Positions 34,371 through 42,229 of a stretch of 64,000 nucleotides of DNA are shown here, piece by piece. The position numbers were made by a program, and so were the translations under genes. This DNA is from Actinomycetospora sp. NBRC 106378 (lineage in GTDB: Bacteria > Actinomycetota > Actinomycetes > Mycobacteriales > Pseudonocardiaceae): positions 558,001-622,000 of the forward strand of contig NZ_BSTT01000003.1 in NCBI RefSeq assembly GCF_030269685.1, given 5' to 3'. The stretch's first letter is position 1. Every line of letters starts with the position of its first letter. The notes beneath the pieces were generated by a model that was not told the DNA's origin, did not search any database, and saw only the letters and a program-made list of their open reading frames with translations.

Positions 34371-36974
34371 ATGCAGACGTGGCCGTTCGCCGAGCGCGAC
34401 GACGTGCTGGCCGCCGCCGAGGCCGTGCTGCGGGAGCACGGGTCGGTCATCCTCGGCGGGCCGGCAGGCGTGGGGAAGAGCCGGCTGGCCCGGGAGCTCG
34501 CCGTCCGGAGCGTGGGACCCGCCGTCGGGCTGGTCCGGGCGACCGCCTCCGCGCACGAGATCCCGCTGGGGGCACTCGTGGACGTACTCCCCCGCAGCGC
34601 CGTGGAGGTCACCTCCCCCGACACCGACCACGTGCGGGCTGCACTCGACGCGCTCCGGGCGGTGCGGGGCGGCCTGCTCGTGGTCGACGACGCCCACCTG
34701 CTCGACGACGCCTCCGCGACGGTCGTCCACCAGCTCGCCCGCGGTCGACGCACCCGACTCGTCATCACCCTGCGCAGCGGGGAGCCCACCCCGGACGCGG
34801 TGACCGCCCTCTGGAAGGACGAGGAGATCCCCCGGATCGACCTGGAACCGTTCACGCGGGACCGGTCCGCCGCCCTCCTGACGACGGTGCTCGGCGGCCC
34901 GCTCGAGGCGCGTACGGCCCGGCTGCTGCACGAGACGGCGGGCGGCAACGTGCTGTGGTTGCGCCATCTCGTCGAGGGCGAGCGCGCCGCGGGGCGGCTG
35001 ACCCGCCAGGGACCCGCCTGGGTCTGGACGGGCGAGGTCGACCTCTCCCCCGCGCTGCGCGACCTGCTCGACGCACGGATCGGCACGTTGACGGCGGTGC
35101 AGCGGCGCGTGCTGGAACTGCTCGCGGTCGCCGAGCCGCTGGGGCTGGGCATGCTCGGCGAGCTCGTGGGTGAGGACGCCGTCGAGGACGTCGCCGAGCG
35201 CGGGCTGGTGACGATCCACCCCGACGGGGCCCGCTGGGACGTCCGGCTCGCCCACCCGCTCTACGGCGAGTCGGTGCGCGCGACGATGAGCGTGCCGCGG
35301 GCCCGTCGCGTGCGCGGTGAGCTCTCCCGGGCCCTGGCCGGCACCGGTGGGCGGCGGGCCGGGGACGGTCTTCGTAGGGCGGTACTCGACCTGGGCAGCG
35401 ACCGGCCGCTGGATCCGGGGGAGCTGGTCGCGGCCTCGGTCCAGGCGTCGGGGCTGCGGGACTTCGGGCTCGCCGAGCGCCTGCTCCGGGCCGCGATCGC
35501 GGCCGGCGGAGGGTACTCGGCCCGGCTCGCCCTGGCCCACCTGCTCGACTACCAGATGCGGGTGGGCGAGGCCGACGTCGTCCTCGCCGCGGGCGCCGCC
35601 TCGGCGAGCGACGCCGAACGGCAGCAGGCCGTCCTCCTGCGGGGCCTGTCCCTCCACTTCCAGCTCGACCCGCCCCGCTCCGGGCCCGCCTTGATCGATC
35701 AGGACGAGGCCGCGCACCACGGCGGCCGCCCCGATCCGGCCTACGACGCCCTGCGCTCGATGTTCCTCGGGACCGCGGGGCACGTCCGGGAGGCCCGGGA
35801 ACTCGCCGACGGCGTTCTCGCCGACGAGGCCCGCCCGGACGAGGCCGTCGCCCTCGCGACCTTCGTCGTGGGCCTCCTCGCCGCCCTGAGCGGGAGCGAC
35901 GACGACCTGCGGCCCGTGATCGAGCGCGGCATCGAGGCCGCCCGCCGCGGCATCACCGCCTCGGTCCTCGCGAACATCGGGTACATGGAGCTCCTCGACG
36001 CCGACCTGCGGGGCGATCCCGCCCGCGCGCAGCACCGGCTGGACTGGATCCACGGTCTGACCGGGCCCCAGGCGTCGTCGTTCGCCGCGCTCTTCGAGGG
36101 CCGCATGGCCATCAGCCGGGGCCGGCCGCGCGCGGCGATCCGGGCGCTCGAGTCCGCCCTGCCGTCGTTCCCGGGGCACGGCGGCGGGTGGAGCGGGTGG
36201 AGCGCGGCGCTCATCGCGCAGTGTCACGGCGCCCTCGGTGACGGCGCCGCCGCCCGGGCCGCGCTCGAGGAGGCAGAACGCCGACGCCACCCGCACATCG
36301 CGGTGATCGACTTCGAGTACGACCTCGCCCGGGTCTGGGCCGCCGCCGCGTCGGGGCGCCTGCAGGAGGCCGTCGACGCCTGTCGGGCCGGCGCCGCCCG
36401 CTGCCGGGACACCGGTCTCGCGGCCGCCGAGGTGCTGCTGCGCCAGACCGCCGTGCGCCTCGGCGACCGGGAGCAGGCCGAGCGCCTCGGTGACCTGGAC
36501 CGGCTCCTGCGCACTCCCCGCTCCCGCCTGGCCGCCGACCACGCCGTCGCCCTCGCCGCCGAGGATCCCGAGCGTGTCCTGCAGATCGCGACCCGCCTCG
36601 AGGACGCCGGGATGGTCCTGGAGGCCGCCGACGCCGCGGCGCGGGCGGCCACCCTGGCGCGCGCCGACCGCCGGCTCGTCCTCGCGGCCGAGGCCGAACG
36701 GCGCGCACGGATGCTCGCGGCCGGCGGCGGCGAGGGCGCGCGCACTCCCGCGGTCGTCGAGGCGGACGCGCCGGTGCCGCTGTCGGACCGCGAGCGCGAG
36801 ATCGCCCTGCTCGCCGGCGAGGGCCTGACCAACCGGCAGATCGCCGAACGCCTGCACGTCTCGGTGCGCACGGTCGAGTCCCACGTCTACCGGGCCTGCA
36901 CGCGGCTCGGTCTCGCCGACCGGGCCGCCCTCGCCGCCGTCGCACGTGCGGACCGGGCCGGGCGCACGCCGTGA
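34371..36974 (+). CDS. LAL-type LuxR regulator with AAA/STAND ATPase (first copy)
   Basis: 867 residues. Walker A is GGPAGVGKS (Lys about 36) and Walker B LLVVDDAHLLDD (about 104-110); a winged-helix part follows, then a long helical TPR-like region. The C-terminal LuxR helix-turn-helix reads LSDREREIALLAGEGLTNRQIAERL and SVRTVESHVYRACTRLGL. LAL proteins are signal-integrating activators, often pathway-specific. The gene overlaps its paralogue by 4 bases (GTGA). The palindromes at 39618 and 40434 downstream are candidate binding sites. Confidence 0.9.
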   Translation: MQTWPFAERDDVLAAAEAVLREHGSVILGGPAGVGKSRLARELAVRSVGPAVGLVRATASAHEIPLGALVDVLPRSAVEVTSPDTDHVRAALDALRAVRGGLLVVDDAHLLDDASATVVHQLARGRRTRLVITLRSGEPTPDAVTALWKDEEIPRIDLEPFTRDRSAALLTTVLGGPLEARTARLLHETAGGNVLWLRHLVEGERAAGRLTRQGPAWVWTGEVDLSPALRDLLDARIGTLTAVQRRVLELLAVAEPLGLGMLGELVGEDAVEDVAERGLVTIHPDGARWDVRLAHPLYGESVRATMSVPRARRVRGELSRALAGTGGRRAGDGLRRAVLDLGSDRPLDPGELVAASVQASGLRDFGLAERLLRAAIAAGGGYSARLALAHLLDYQMRVGEADVVLAAGAASASDAERQQAVLLRGLSLHFQLDPPRSGPALIDQDEAAHHGGRPDPAYDALRSMFLGTAGHVREARELADGVLADEARPDEAVALATFVVGLLAALSGSDDDLRPVIERGIEAARRGITASVLANIGYMELLDADLRGDPARAQHRLDWIHGLTGPQASSFAALFEGRMAISRGRPRAAIRALESALPSFPGHGGGWSGWSAALIAQCHGALGDGAAARAALEEAERRRHPHIAVIDFEYDLARVWAAAASGRLQEAVDACRAGAARCRDTGLAAAEVLLRQTAVRLGDREQAERLGDLDRLLRTPRSRLAADHAVALAAEDPERVLQIATRLEDAGMVLEAADAAARAATLARADRRLVLAAEAERRARMLAAGGGEGARTPAVVEADAPVPLSDREREIALLAGEGLTNRQIAERLHVSVRTVESHVYRACTRLGLADRAALAAVARADRAGRTP

Positions 36975-39577
36975 ATTCGGCGGCGTGGCCGTTCACCGGC
37001 CGGGACGAGGACCTCGCGCGGGCGTCGGCCGCGCTGACCGAGCGGGGCGCGGTCGTCCTGGTGGGCGCGGCCGGGGTCGGGAAGAGCCGCCTGGCGTTCG
37101 AGCTGCTGGAGCGCGTCGGGCGGAACCGGGTGCTCGGGGTCGTCCGCGCCACCGCCTCGTCGCGGGAGCTCCCCCTCGGCGCCCTGCTCGACCTGCTCCC
37201 CGAGGTGCCGACGGACCTGTCCGGCTTCCAGCTCGCGGTCGGTGCCCTCGGCCCCCGCGACGGCCGGGACGTCCTGCTCGTCGACGACGCCCACCTGCTC
37301 GACGCACTCTCGGCGGCTGCGGTCACCCGGCTGGTCGCGCGCGGGGTCCGGCTCGTCCTCACCGTGCGGGCGGGCGAGCCCGCCCCGGAGGCGGTCACCG
37401 CGCTGTGGAAGGACGACGTGGGCGTGCGGCTCGACGTCGCTCCCCTCGACCGGCCGCGCACCGTCGCCGCGCTGGCCGGGGCGCTCGGTGCCCCCGTCGA
37501 GCCGATCACCGCCCGCCGGCTGCACGAGACCTCGGGCGGCAACCTGCTCTGGCTGCGCCACCTGGTCGACGGCGAGCGCGCGGCCGGACATCTGCGCACG
37601 GAGGCCGGGACCTGGGTGTGGCCCGGTGAGGTCGCGCTGTCGCCGGTGCTGACCGACCTGGTCGGGGCCCGGCTGAGCGGGTTGACGGCGGGGCAGCGAC
37701 GGGTGCTGGAGCTCCTCGCCGTCGTCGAGCCGCTGGACCTCGACCTGCTCGAGTCGCTCGCCGGGTCGGACGCCGTCGAGGAGGTCGCCCAGCGGTCACT
37801 GGTGTCCCTCGAGGAGGTCGGTGGACGGTGGGACGCCCGCCCTGCGCACCCGCTGTACGGCGAGGTGATCCGGGCGGGGATCAGCGTGCCCCGGGCCCGA
37901 CGCCTCCGGGCGGAACTCTCCGACGCCCTGGGCGACCGGGGGGCGGGTCGCACCGGGGACGACCTGCGGCGGGCGGTGCTGTCGCTGGACAACGGCCGTG
38001 CCCCGGACGCCGCCCTGCTCCTCGCCGCGGCCCGTCAGGCCTCCGGCCTGAGTGACTTCGGGCTGGCCGAGCGGCTCCTGCGCGCCGCGGTCGGTGCCGG
38101 CGGCGGCTTCGACGCCCGTACCGCCCTCGCAGCGCTGCTGGTGTACCTGCTGCGCGCCGACGAGGCCGACACGGTCCTGGCCGGGGCCGTCGACGAGGCC
38201 TCCGGTCCGGACGAGGTCACCCGCGCCGTGCTCGTGCGCACGCTCGTCGCGCACTTCGGCGCGTCCGGCTCGGACGCGGTCGAGGGCGGCGAACACGTGC
38301 TGCGGGAGGCCGAACGGCGGGCCCACGGCCCGGACGCGCCCGAGGACCCCCGCCACGACGGCATGCGGTGCGTGATCGCCGCGTGCCGCGGGGAGGTCGA
38401 CGCGGCGATCGAGCGGGGCACCCGGGTCCTGGCCGCGACCACACCGACCGATGACGACGTCGTCCTCGCGAGCTGGGGCCTCGGGTACGCCCGCGCCCTC
38501 ACCGGGGACGACCACCCGCCCGGCGACCTCGTCGACCGCGGGCTCGCCGCGGCCCTGCGAGGTCGGGTGATGGCGAACTACGCGGGCAACATCGGCTTCG
38601 GCGAGCTGCTCGACGCCCACCTGCGCGGCGAACCGGACGCGGCCGGTCGACGACTCGCGTGGGCCCGTGACCTCCCCGGCGCCGAGGGCGCACTCTGGGT
38701 CGCGCTCTACGAGGGCCGGCTCGCGGCGGCGTTCGGGTCACCGCGGGCGGCGATCCCCGCCTTCGAGGGTGTGCTGACGATGTTCCCGGGGCACGGCGGC
38801 GGGTGGTCCGCCTGGCTGCTCGCCCTGGTCGCGCAGTGCCACGGGGTGCTCGGGGACACCGAGGCCGCCCGGACGGCACTCACGGCGGCGGAGGAGCGCC
38901 GACACCCGCAGGTGACCATGATGGAGTTCGAGCTCGACCTCGCGCGGGCCTGGATGCACGCCGCCGCGGGACGGTCACCGGCCGCCGTCGAGGCCGCCCG
39001 CGCCGCCGGCGACCGGTGCCGGGCGCTCGGCGTGGCGGCCGCCGAGGTGTTCGCCCGCCAGAGCGCCGTCCGCCTCGGCGACCACGAACAGGCCCCCCGG
39101 CTCCGCGAGCTGGACGACCTCCTCGGATCCCCCCGCTCCCGGCTGGCGGCCGAGCACGCCGAGGCGCTCGCCGCCGAGGACCCCTCCCGGTTGCTCCTGG
39201 TCGCCGGCCGGCTCGAGCGGTCCGGGATGCGCCCGGAGGCCGCCGACGCCTTCGCCCAGGCGGCCGCGATCGCGCGGGCCGCCCGTCAGCTGGTGGCCGC
39301 GACGGACGCCGAACGGCGGGCCCGGGCGCTGGCGGCCGACTGCGGCGGGCTCCGTACGCCCGCCCTGACCGGGGCGGGCGGCCCCGTCGTCCTCTCGGCC
39401 CGGGAACGCGAGATCGCCCAGCTCGCCGGCCAGGGTCTGACCAACCGCCAGATCGCCGCGCAGCTCCAGATCTCGGTGCGCACCGTCGAGTCGCACATCT
39501 ACCGCGCCTGCTCGCGCCTCGGGCTCTCCGACCGCACCGATCTGGTCGCCGTCGCCGGTTCCGCGTCGATGCCGTAG
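36971..39577 (+). CDS. LAL-type LuxR regulator with AAA/STAND ATPase (second copy)
   Basis: 868 residues, a close tandem paralogue of the previous gene along its full length: WPFTGRDEDLARA, Walker A GAAGVGKSR, Walker B LLVDDAHLLD, and a C-terminal helix-turn-helix with LTNRQIAAQL and SVRTVESHIYRACSRLGL. The recognition helices differ slightly between copies, so sites may overlap but not be identical. Translational coupling (GTGA) suggests equal amounts and possibly heteromers. Confidence 0.9.
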   Translation: MNSAAWPFTGRDEDLARASAALTERGAVVLVGAAGVGKSRLAFELLERVGRNRVLGVVRATASSRELPLGALLDLLPEVPTDLSGFQLAVGALGPRDGRDVLLVDDAHLLDALSAAAVTRLVARGVRLVLTVRAGEPAPEAVTALWKDDVGVRLDVAPLDRPRTVAALAGALGAPVEPITARRLHETSGGNLLWLRHLVDGERAAGHLRTEAGTWVWPGEVALSPVLTDLVGARLSGLTAGQRRVLELLAVVEPLDLDLLESLAGSDAVEEVAQRSLVSLEEVGGRWDARPAHPLYGEVIRAGISVPRARRLRAELSDALGDRGAGRTGDDLRRAVLSLDNGRAPDAALLLAAARQASGLSDFGLAERLLRAAVGAGGGFDARTALAALLVYLLRADEADTVLAGAVDEASGPDEVTRAVLVRTLVAHFGASGSDAVEGGEHVLREAERRAHGPDAPEDPRHDGMRCVIAACRGEVDAAIERGTRVLAATTPTDDDVVLASWGLGYARALTGDDHPPGDLVDRGLAAALRGRVMANYAGNIGFGELLDAHLRGEPDAAGRRLAWARDLPGAEGALWVALYEGRLAAAFGSPRAAIPAFEGVLTMFPGHGGGWSAWLLALVAQCHGVLGDTEAARTALTAAEERRHPQVTMMEFELDLARAWMHAAAGRSPAAVEAARAAGDRCRALGVAAAEVFARQSAVRLGDHEQAPRLRELDDLLGSPRSRLAAEHAEALAAEDPSRLLLVAGRLERSGMRPEAADAFAQAAAIARAARQLVAATDAERRARALAADCGGLRTPALTGAGGPVVLSAREREIAQLAGQGLTNRQIAAQLQISVRTVESHIYRACSRLGLSDRTDLVAVAGSASMP

Positions 39578-39605
39578 TCCACCGCGGCAGCAGGTCGTCG
39601 CCGAG

Positions 39606-39644
39606 GCCTCGTCGGATGCAGTAGCTCGCTACTGCTGACGAGGC
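39606..39644 (+). promoter_or_regulatory. Palindrome and hairpin upstream of tandem-repeat gene
   Basis: The inner palindrome GCAGTAGCTCGCTACTGC (39618-39635) is flanked by GCCTCGTC (39606-39613) and GACGAGGC (39637-39644), giving an 8+7 bp interrupted hairpin. It could be the terminator of the two LAL genes, or an operator; the near-copy at 40434 favours an operator function for the inner part. Confidence 0.5.
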
Positions 39645-39700
39645 ACCCCCGGACGCCGGACGCTGGCCCCGGTCGGGACGACGGTCACGGAGGCGTGGAC

Positions 39701-40411
39701 ATGGCTGACAAGCGACTCAACGGGGTGTGGCGCACGGGTGGCGGCGAGGAGACCTGGTGGACCGGGCTCTCGGCCGCCGATTTCGACGCGAAGAACCGGG
39801 ACCTCTTCGCCCGGAACATGCGGATCACCGACCTCGAGACCAACGGCGGCTTCACGGCCGTCTGGCACCCGGGCACCGACGGGCAGGTCGTCTGGTACGG
39901 CCTGAGCTGGCCGGACTTCGTGCGGCGCAACGACGAGTGCCTGCACGAGGGCCTCCGGCTGGTGAGCCTGCGGGTCGACGACACCCGGCACGCGGCGGTG
40001 TGGCGCACCGGGTCCGGCGACCAGCAGATCCTGCGGACCCACAGCGTCGACGAGCTCCTGGCCGCGGACGACCAGCACTTCGCGGCCGGCCTGCGCATCG
40101 CGACGATGGTGCAGGACGTCGACCAGGAGGCGTACTACGGGGTCTGGCGCGCCGATCTCGGGACCGGCGCCCAGTTCGTCCACCGGGGCCTGAGCGACGC
40201 CGGTTTCTCCGCCGAGGACGCCCGCCAGAACGCCGCCGGCCTCCGGCTCGTCCAGATCACCTCGATCCAGGGCCTCACCGGGATCTGGCGCACGGGCTCC
40301 GACGGGTGTGCGTGGGCCTACCAGGAGCCCTACGACGACTTCGTCGCCCTCGAGAACAAGCACACCAGCGCGGGACTCCGCCTCGTGAACCTCTCCGTCG
40401 GCTTCGTGTGA
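39701..40411 (+). CDS. Bacterial tandem-repeat (BTRD1-like) protein
   Basis: 236 residues; ATG at 39701 follows GGAGG with 7 bases. Five repeats of about 45 residues each start with a GVWRTG-like strand and end with GLRLVSL-like: NGVWRTGGGEETWW, TAVWHPGTDGQVVWY, AAVWRTGSGDQQI, YGVWRADLGTGAQF, TGIWRTGSDGCAWAY. This pattern matches the 'bacterial tandem repeat domain 1', found with peptidases and in fungal polyglycine hydrolases and thought to form a beta-rich binding module. There is no signal peptide, catalytic domain or membrane helix. Function unknown. Confidence 0.72.
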   Translation: MADKRLNGVWRTGGGEETWWTGLSAADFDAKNRDLFARNMRITDLETNGGFTAVWHPGTDGQVVWYGLSWPDFVRRNDECLHEGLRLVSLRVDDTRHAAVWRTGSGDQQILRTHSVDELLAADDQHFAAGLRIATMVQDVDQEAYYGVWRADLGTGAQFVHRGLSDAGFSAEDARQNAAGLRLVQITSIQGLTGIWRTGSDGCAWAYQEPYDDFVALENKHTSAGLRLVNLSVGFV

Positions 40412-40433
40412 CGAGCTGCCCCGCAGGCGCGAT

Positions 40434-40451
40434 GCAGTAGTGCACTACGGC
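40434..40451 (+). promoter_or_regulatory. Operator-like palindrome upstream of pseudokinase operon
   Basis: GCAGTAGTGCACTACGGC, with a perfect 12-bp core GTAGTGCACTAC (40437-40448), lies 36 bases before the start at 40487. It has the same half-site and spacing as the palindrome at 39618 (GCAGTAG-4-CTACnGC). Confidence 0.5.
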
Positions 40452-40486
40452 AGACGCGGGCATCGGTCCCGGCGACGATCGTCCGC

Positions 40487-41785
40487 ATGTCGTGCCGCTC
40501 CTGCCACGCGCATACCCGCCGCGACGTGCCGTCCTGCCCGCGGTGCGGGACGTCGCCCGGGGACGCGAGCGGGGTGGAGGTCACGGCCCCCCTGCTGGTG
40601 TCCGCCGGGCGCTCCCGGGTCGACGACGTCGCCGCGCCTCGCCGCCGTGGGCCGAAGCCGGCCGCGCTGCTGCTGGTCGGGCTGCTCGCCTCGGTGTGCC
40701 TCGTGCTCGCGTGGAACTCCCGGCTCGGCGAATCCGCCCGCGAACACGTCCCCCGACCCTGGCCGGCGGTCCTGATCGTCGCCGTCCTGCTGGTGGTCCT
40801 CGTCCCCGCCCGGTCCGGACGCGTCCGCGCCCGGGTGCGCCTCCTCCGTTCCCGACGACGGGTCGCGATGGGCTCCGAGGTCACCCCGGTCCCCGTACCG
40901 TCCCCGGTCCTCCACGTCGCCCGGGCGCCCGGCCCCGCCACCCCAGCACCCGACGACGCCGTCCCGGCACCGATCGACGATCGGGAAGCACCGACGGTGG
41001 TCGCCGCCCCTCCCCCGGCCCCGACGGAGTCCGGTGACCACGCCCCGGTCCTGCCTCCCTCCCCGGCCCGGGCCGTGGACGTCCTCGCCCGGGTCGTCCA
41101 GGTCGCGGTCGGGCGGGGCCGCCCGTGCGGCGACGTCCGTCTCTCGGCCGTCCGGGTCGCCGACGACGGTGCCGTCGATCTCGTCGACGAACCCCGGGGA
41201 ACCATGGCGCCCACCGACCTCGACCACACGGCGCCCGAGGTCTTCGACGGCGGCACCGGCCCGGGCGTGGACGTCTACGCGGTCGGGGTCCTCCTGTACG
41301 GGTTGCTGACCGGGCGGCGACCGTTCCCGGTGGTCGGGTTCGCCGCCGTGATGAAGGCCCACCTCACCTCGCCGCCCCCGGCTCCGAGCGTGACGTCGGG
41401 CGTCCCGGTCGCGTTCGACGACGTCGTCGCCAGGGCGATGGCGAAGGCTCCGGCGCAGCGGTACGGCTCCGTCCCCGAGCTCGTCGCGGCCGCCCGGGCC
41501 GCCGCCGGCGACGTGGCACCCGCCCTCGGTCCCCGGACGACGTCCACCGCTGCCTCACCCCCGGTGTCCGCACCGGCCGCGCTCGCCGCGACCGCCGCGA
41601 CCGCCGCGACCGCCGCGACGTTCGTCCCTCGCCTGCAGGGCCGACGCGCCGCCGAGACCGTCCGGGAGCAGGCACGCCGTCGAGAGAGCACCGCGGTGCC
41701 CGGACCGGCCGCCACGGACGCCACCTACCGGCCCCGCAGTGAAGCGCCCTCCGCCACCGACGCGACGTACACCCCGAGGCGGTAG
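40487..41785 (+). CDS. Zinc-ribbon membrane protein with kinase-like C-lobe (pseudokinase)
   Basis: 432 residues. The N-terminal CRSC...CPRCG is a zinc ribbon. Two membrane helices follow (ALLLVGLLASVCLVLAW; AVLIVAVLLVVLVP), then a Pro-rich linker. Residues about 200-345 match the C-lobe of a Ser/Thr kinase: TAPEVF (APE), VDVYAVGVLLYGLLTGRRPF, and VVARAMAKAPAQRYGSVPEL. The glycine loop and the ATP Lys are absent, HRD is replaced by CGDV and DFG by DEP, so it cannot be a normal kinase. A (Ala-Ala-Thr)x4 run lies near residue 370. It is the first gene of an operon with the CBS and FHA-fusion genes (3-base gap). Confidence 0.75.
   Translation: MSCRSCHAHTRRDVPSCPRCGTSPGDASGVEVTAPLLVSAGRSRVDDVAAPRRRGPKPAALLLVGLLASVCLVLAWNSRLGESAREHVPRPWPAVLIVAVLLVVLVPARSGRVRARVRLLRSRRRVAMGSEVTPVPVPSPVLHVARAPGPATPAPDDAVPAPIDDREAPTVVAAPPPAPTESGDHAPVLPPSPARAVDVLARVVQVAVGRGRPCGDVRLSAVRVADDGAVDLVDEPRGTMAPTDLDHTAPEVFDGGTGPGVDVYAVGVLLYGLLTGRRPFPVVGFAAVMKAHLTSPPPAPSVTSGVPVAFDDVVARAMAKAPAQRYGSVPELVAAARAAAGDVAPALGPRTTSTAASPPVSAPAALAATAATAATAATFVPRLQGRRAAETVREQARRRESTAVPGPAATDATYRPRSEAPSATDATYTPRR
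41585..41620 (+). repeat. In-frame 9-bp tandem repeat inside pseudokinase gene
   Basis: Four copies of GCCGCGAC(C/G) encode Ala-Ala-Thr four times in the low-complexity tail. Copy number could vary by slippage without breaking the frame. Confidence 0.75.
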
Positions 41786-41788
41786 CCG

Positions 41789-42229
41789 GTGCGTGTCGAC
41801 GAGGTGATGACGCGGTTCCCCCCGACGATCCGGCTGGGCGCCGAGCTGCGACGGGCGGCCGAGCTGATCGGCAGCTCCGAGGTCGGGCAGCTGATGGTGC
41901 TCGACCACGACGGCCGGTTCGTCGGGGTCCTGTCCGAGGGCGACGTGGTCCGCGCGGTGCTCCCGGGCGCCGACGACGTCCGCGAGGCCGGGTCGATCGC
42001 CGCGGCCTTCGCGGCGTTCGTCGCCCGGGGGCACGAGCTGGCCGGCCGGGAGGTCGACGCGCTGGTGATCACCGACGCGATCACCCTGCGACCGGAGGAC
42101 GACCTGACGGCGGCCGCGGTGGTCATGGCCGACCGCCGGATCCGGCGGCTCCCCGTCGTCGAGGACGGACGCCTGTGCGGGACCGTCTCCCGCACGGACC
42201 TGTGCCGCGCGGTGCTCGCCCATGCCTGA
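41789..42229 (+). CDS. Two-CBS-domain protein
   Basis: 146 residues from GTG at 41789. It has a Bateman pair: VDEVMTRFPPTIRLGAEL and GRFVGVLSEGDVVRA form the first CBS unit, DALVITDAITLRPEDDL and GRLCGTVSRTDLCRAVL the second. Such pairs bind adenosine nucleotides and regulate partners. Its stop overlaps the start of the FHA-fusion gene by 8 bases, so the two proteins are probably made together; regulation of the fusion enzyme is inference. Confidence 0.9.
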   Translation: MRVDEVMTRFPPTIRLGAELRRAAELIGSSEVGQLMVLDHDGRFVGVLSEGDVVRAVLPGADDVREAGSIAAAFAAFVARGHELAGREVDALVITDAITLRPEDDLTAAAVVMADRRIRRLPVVEDGRLCGTVSRTDLCRAVLAHA

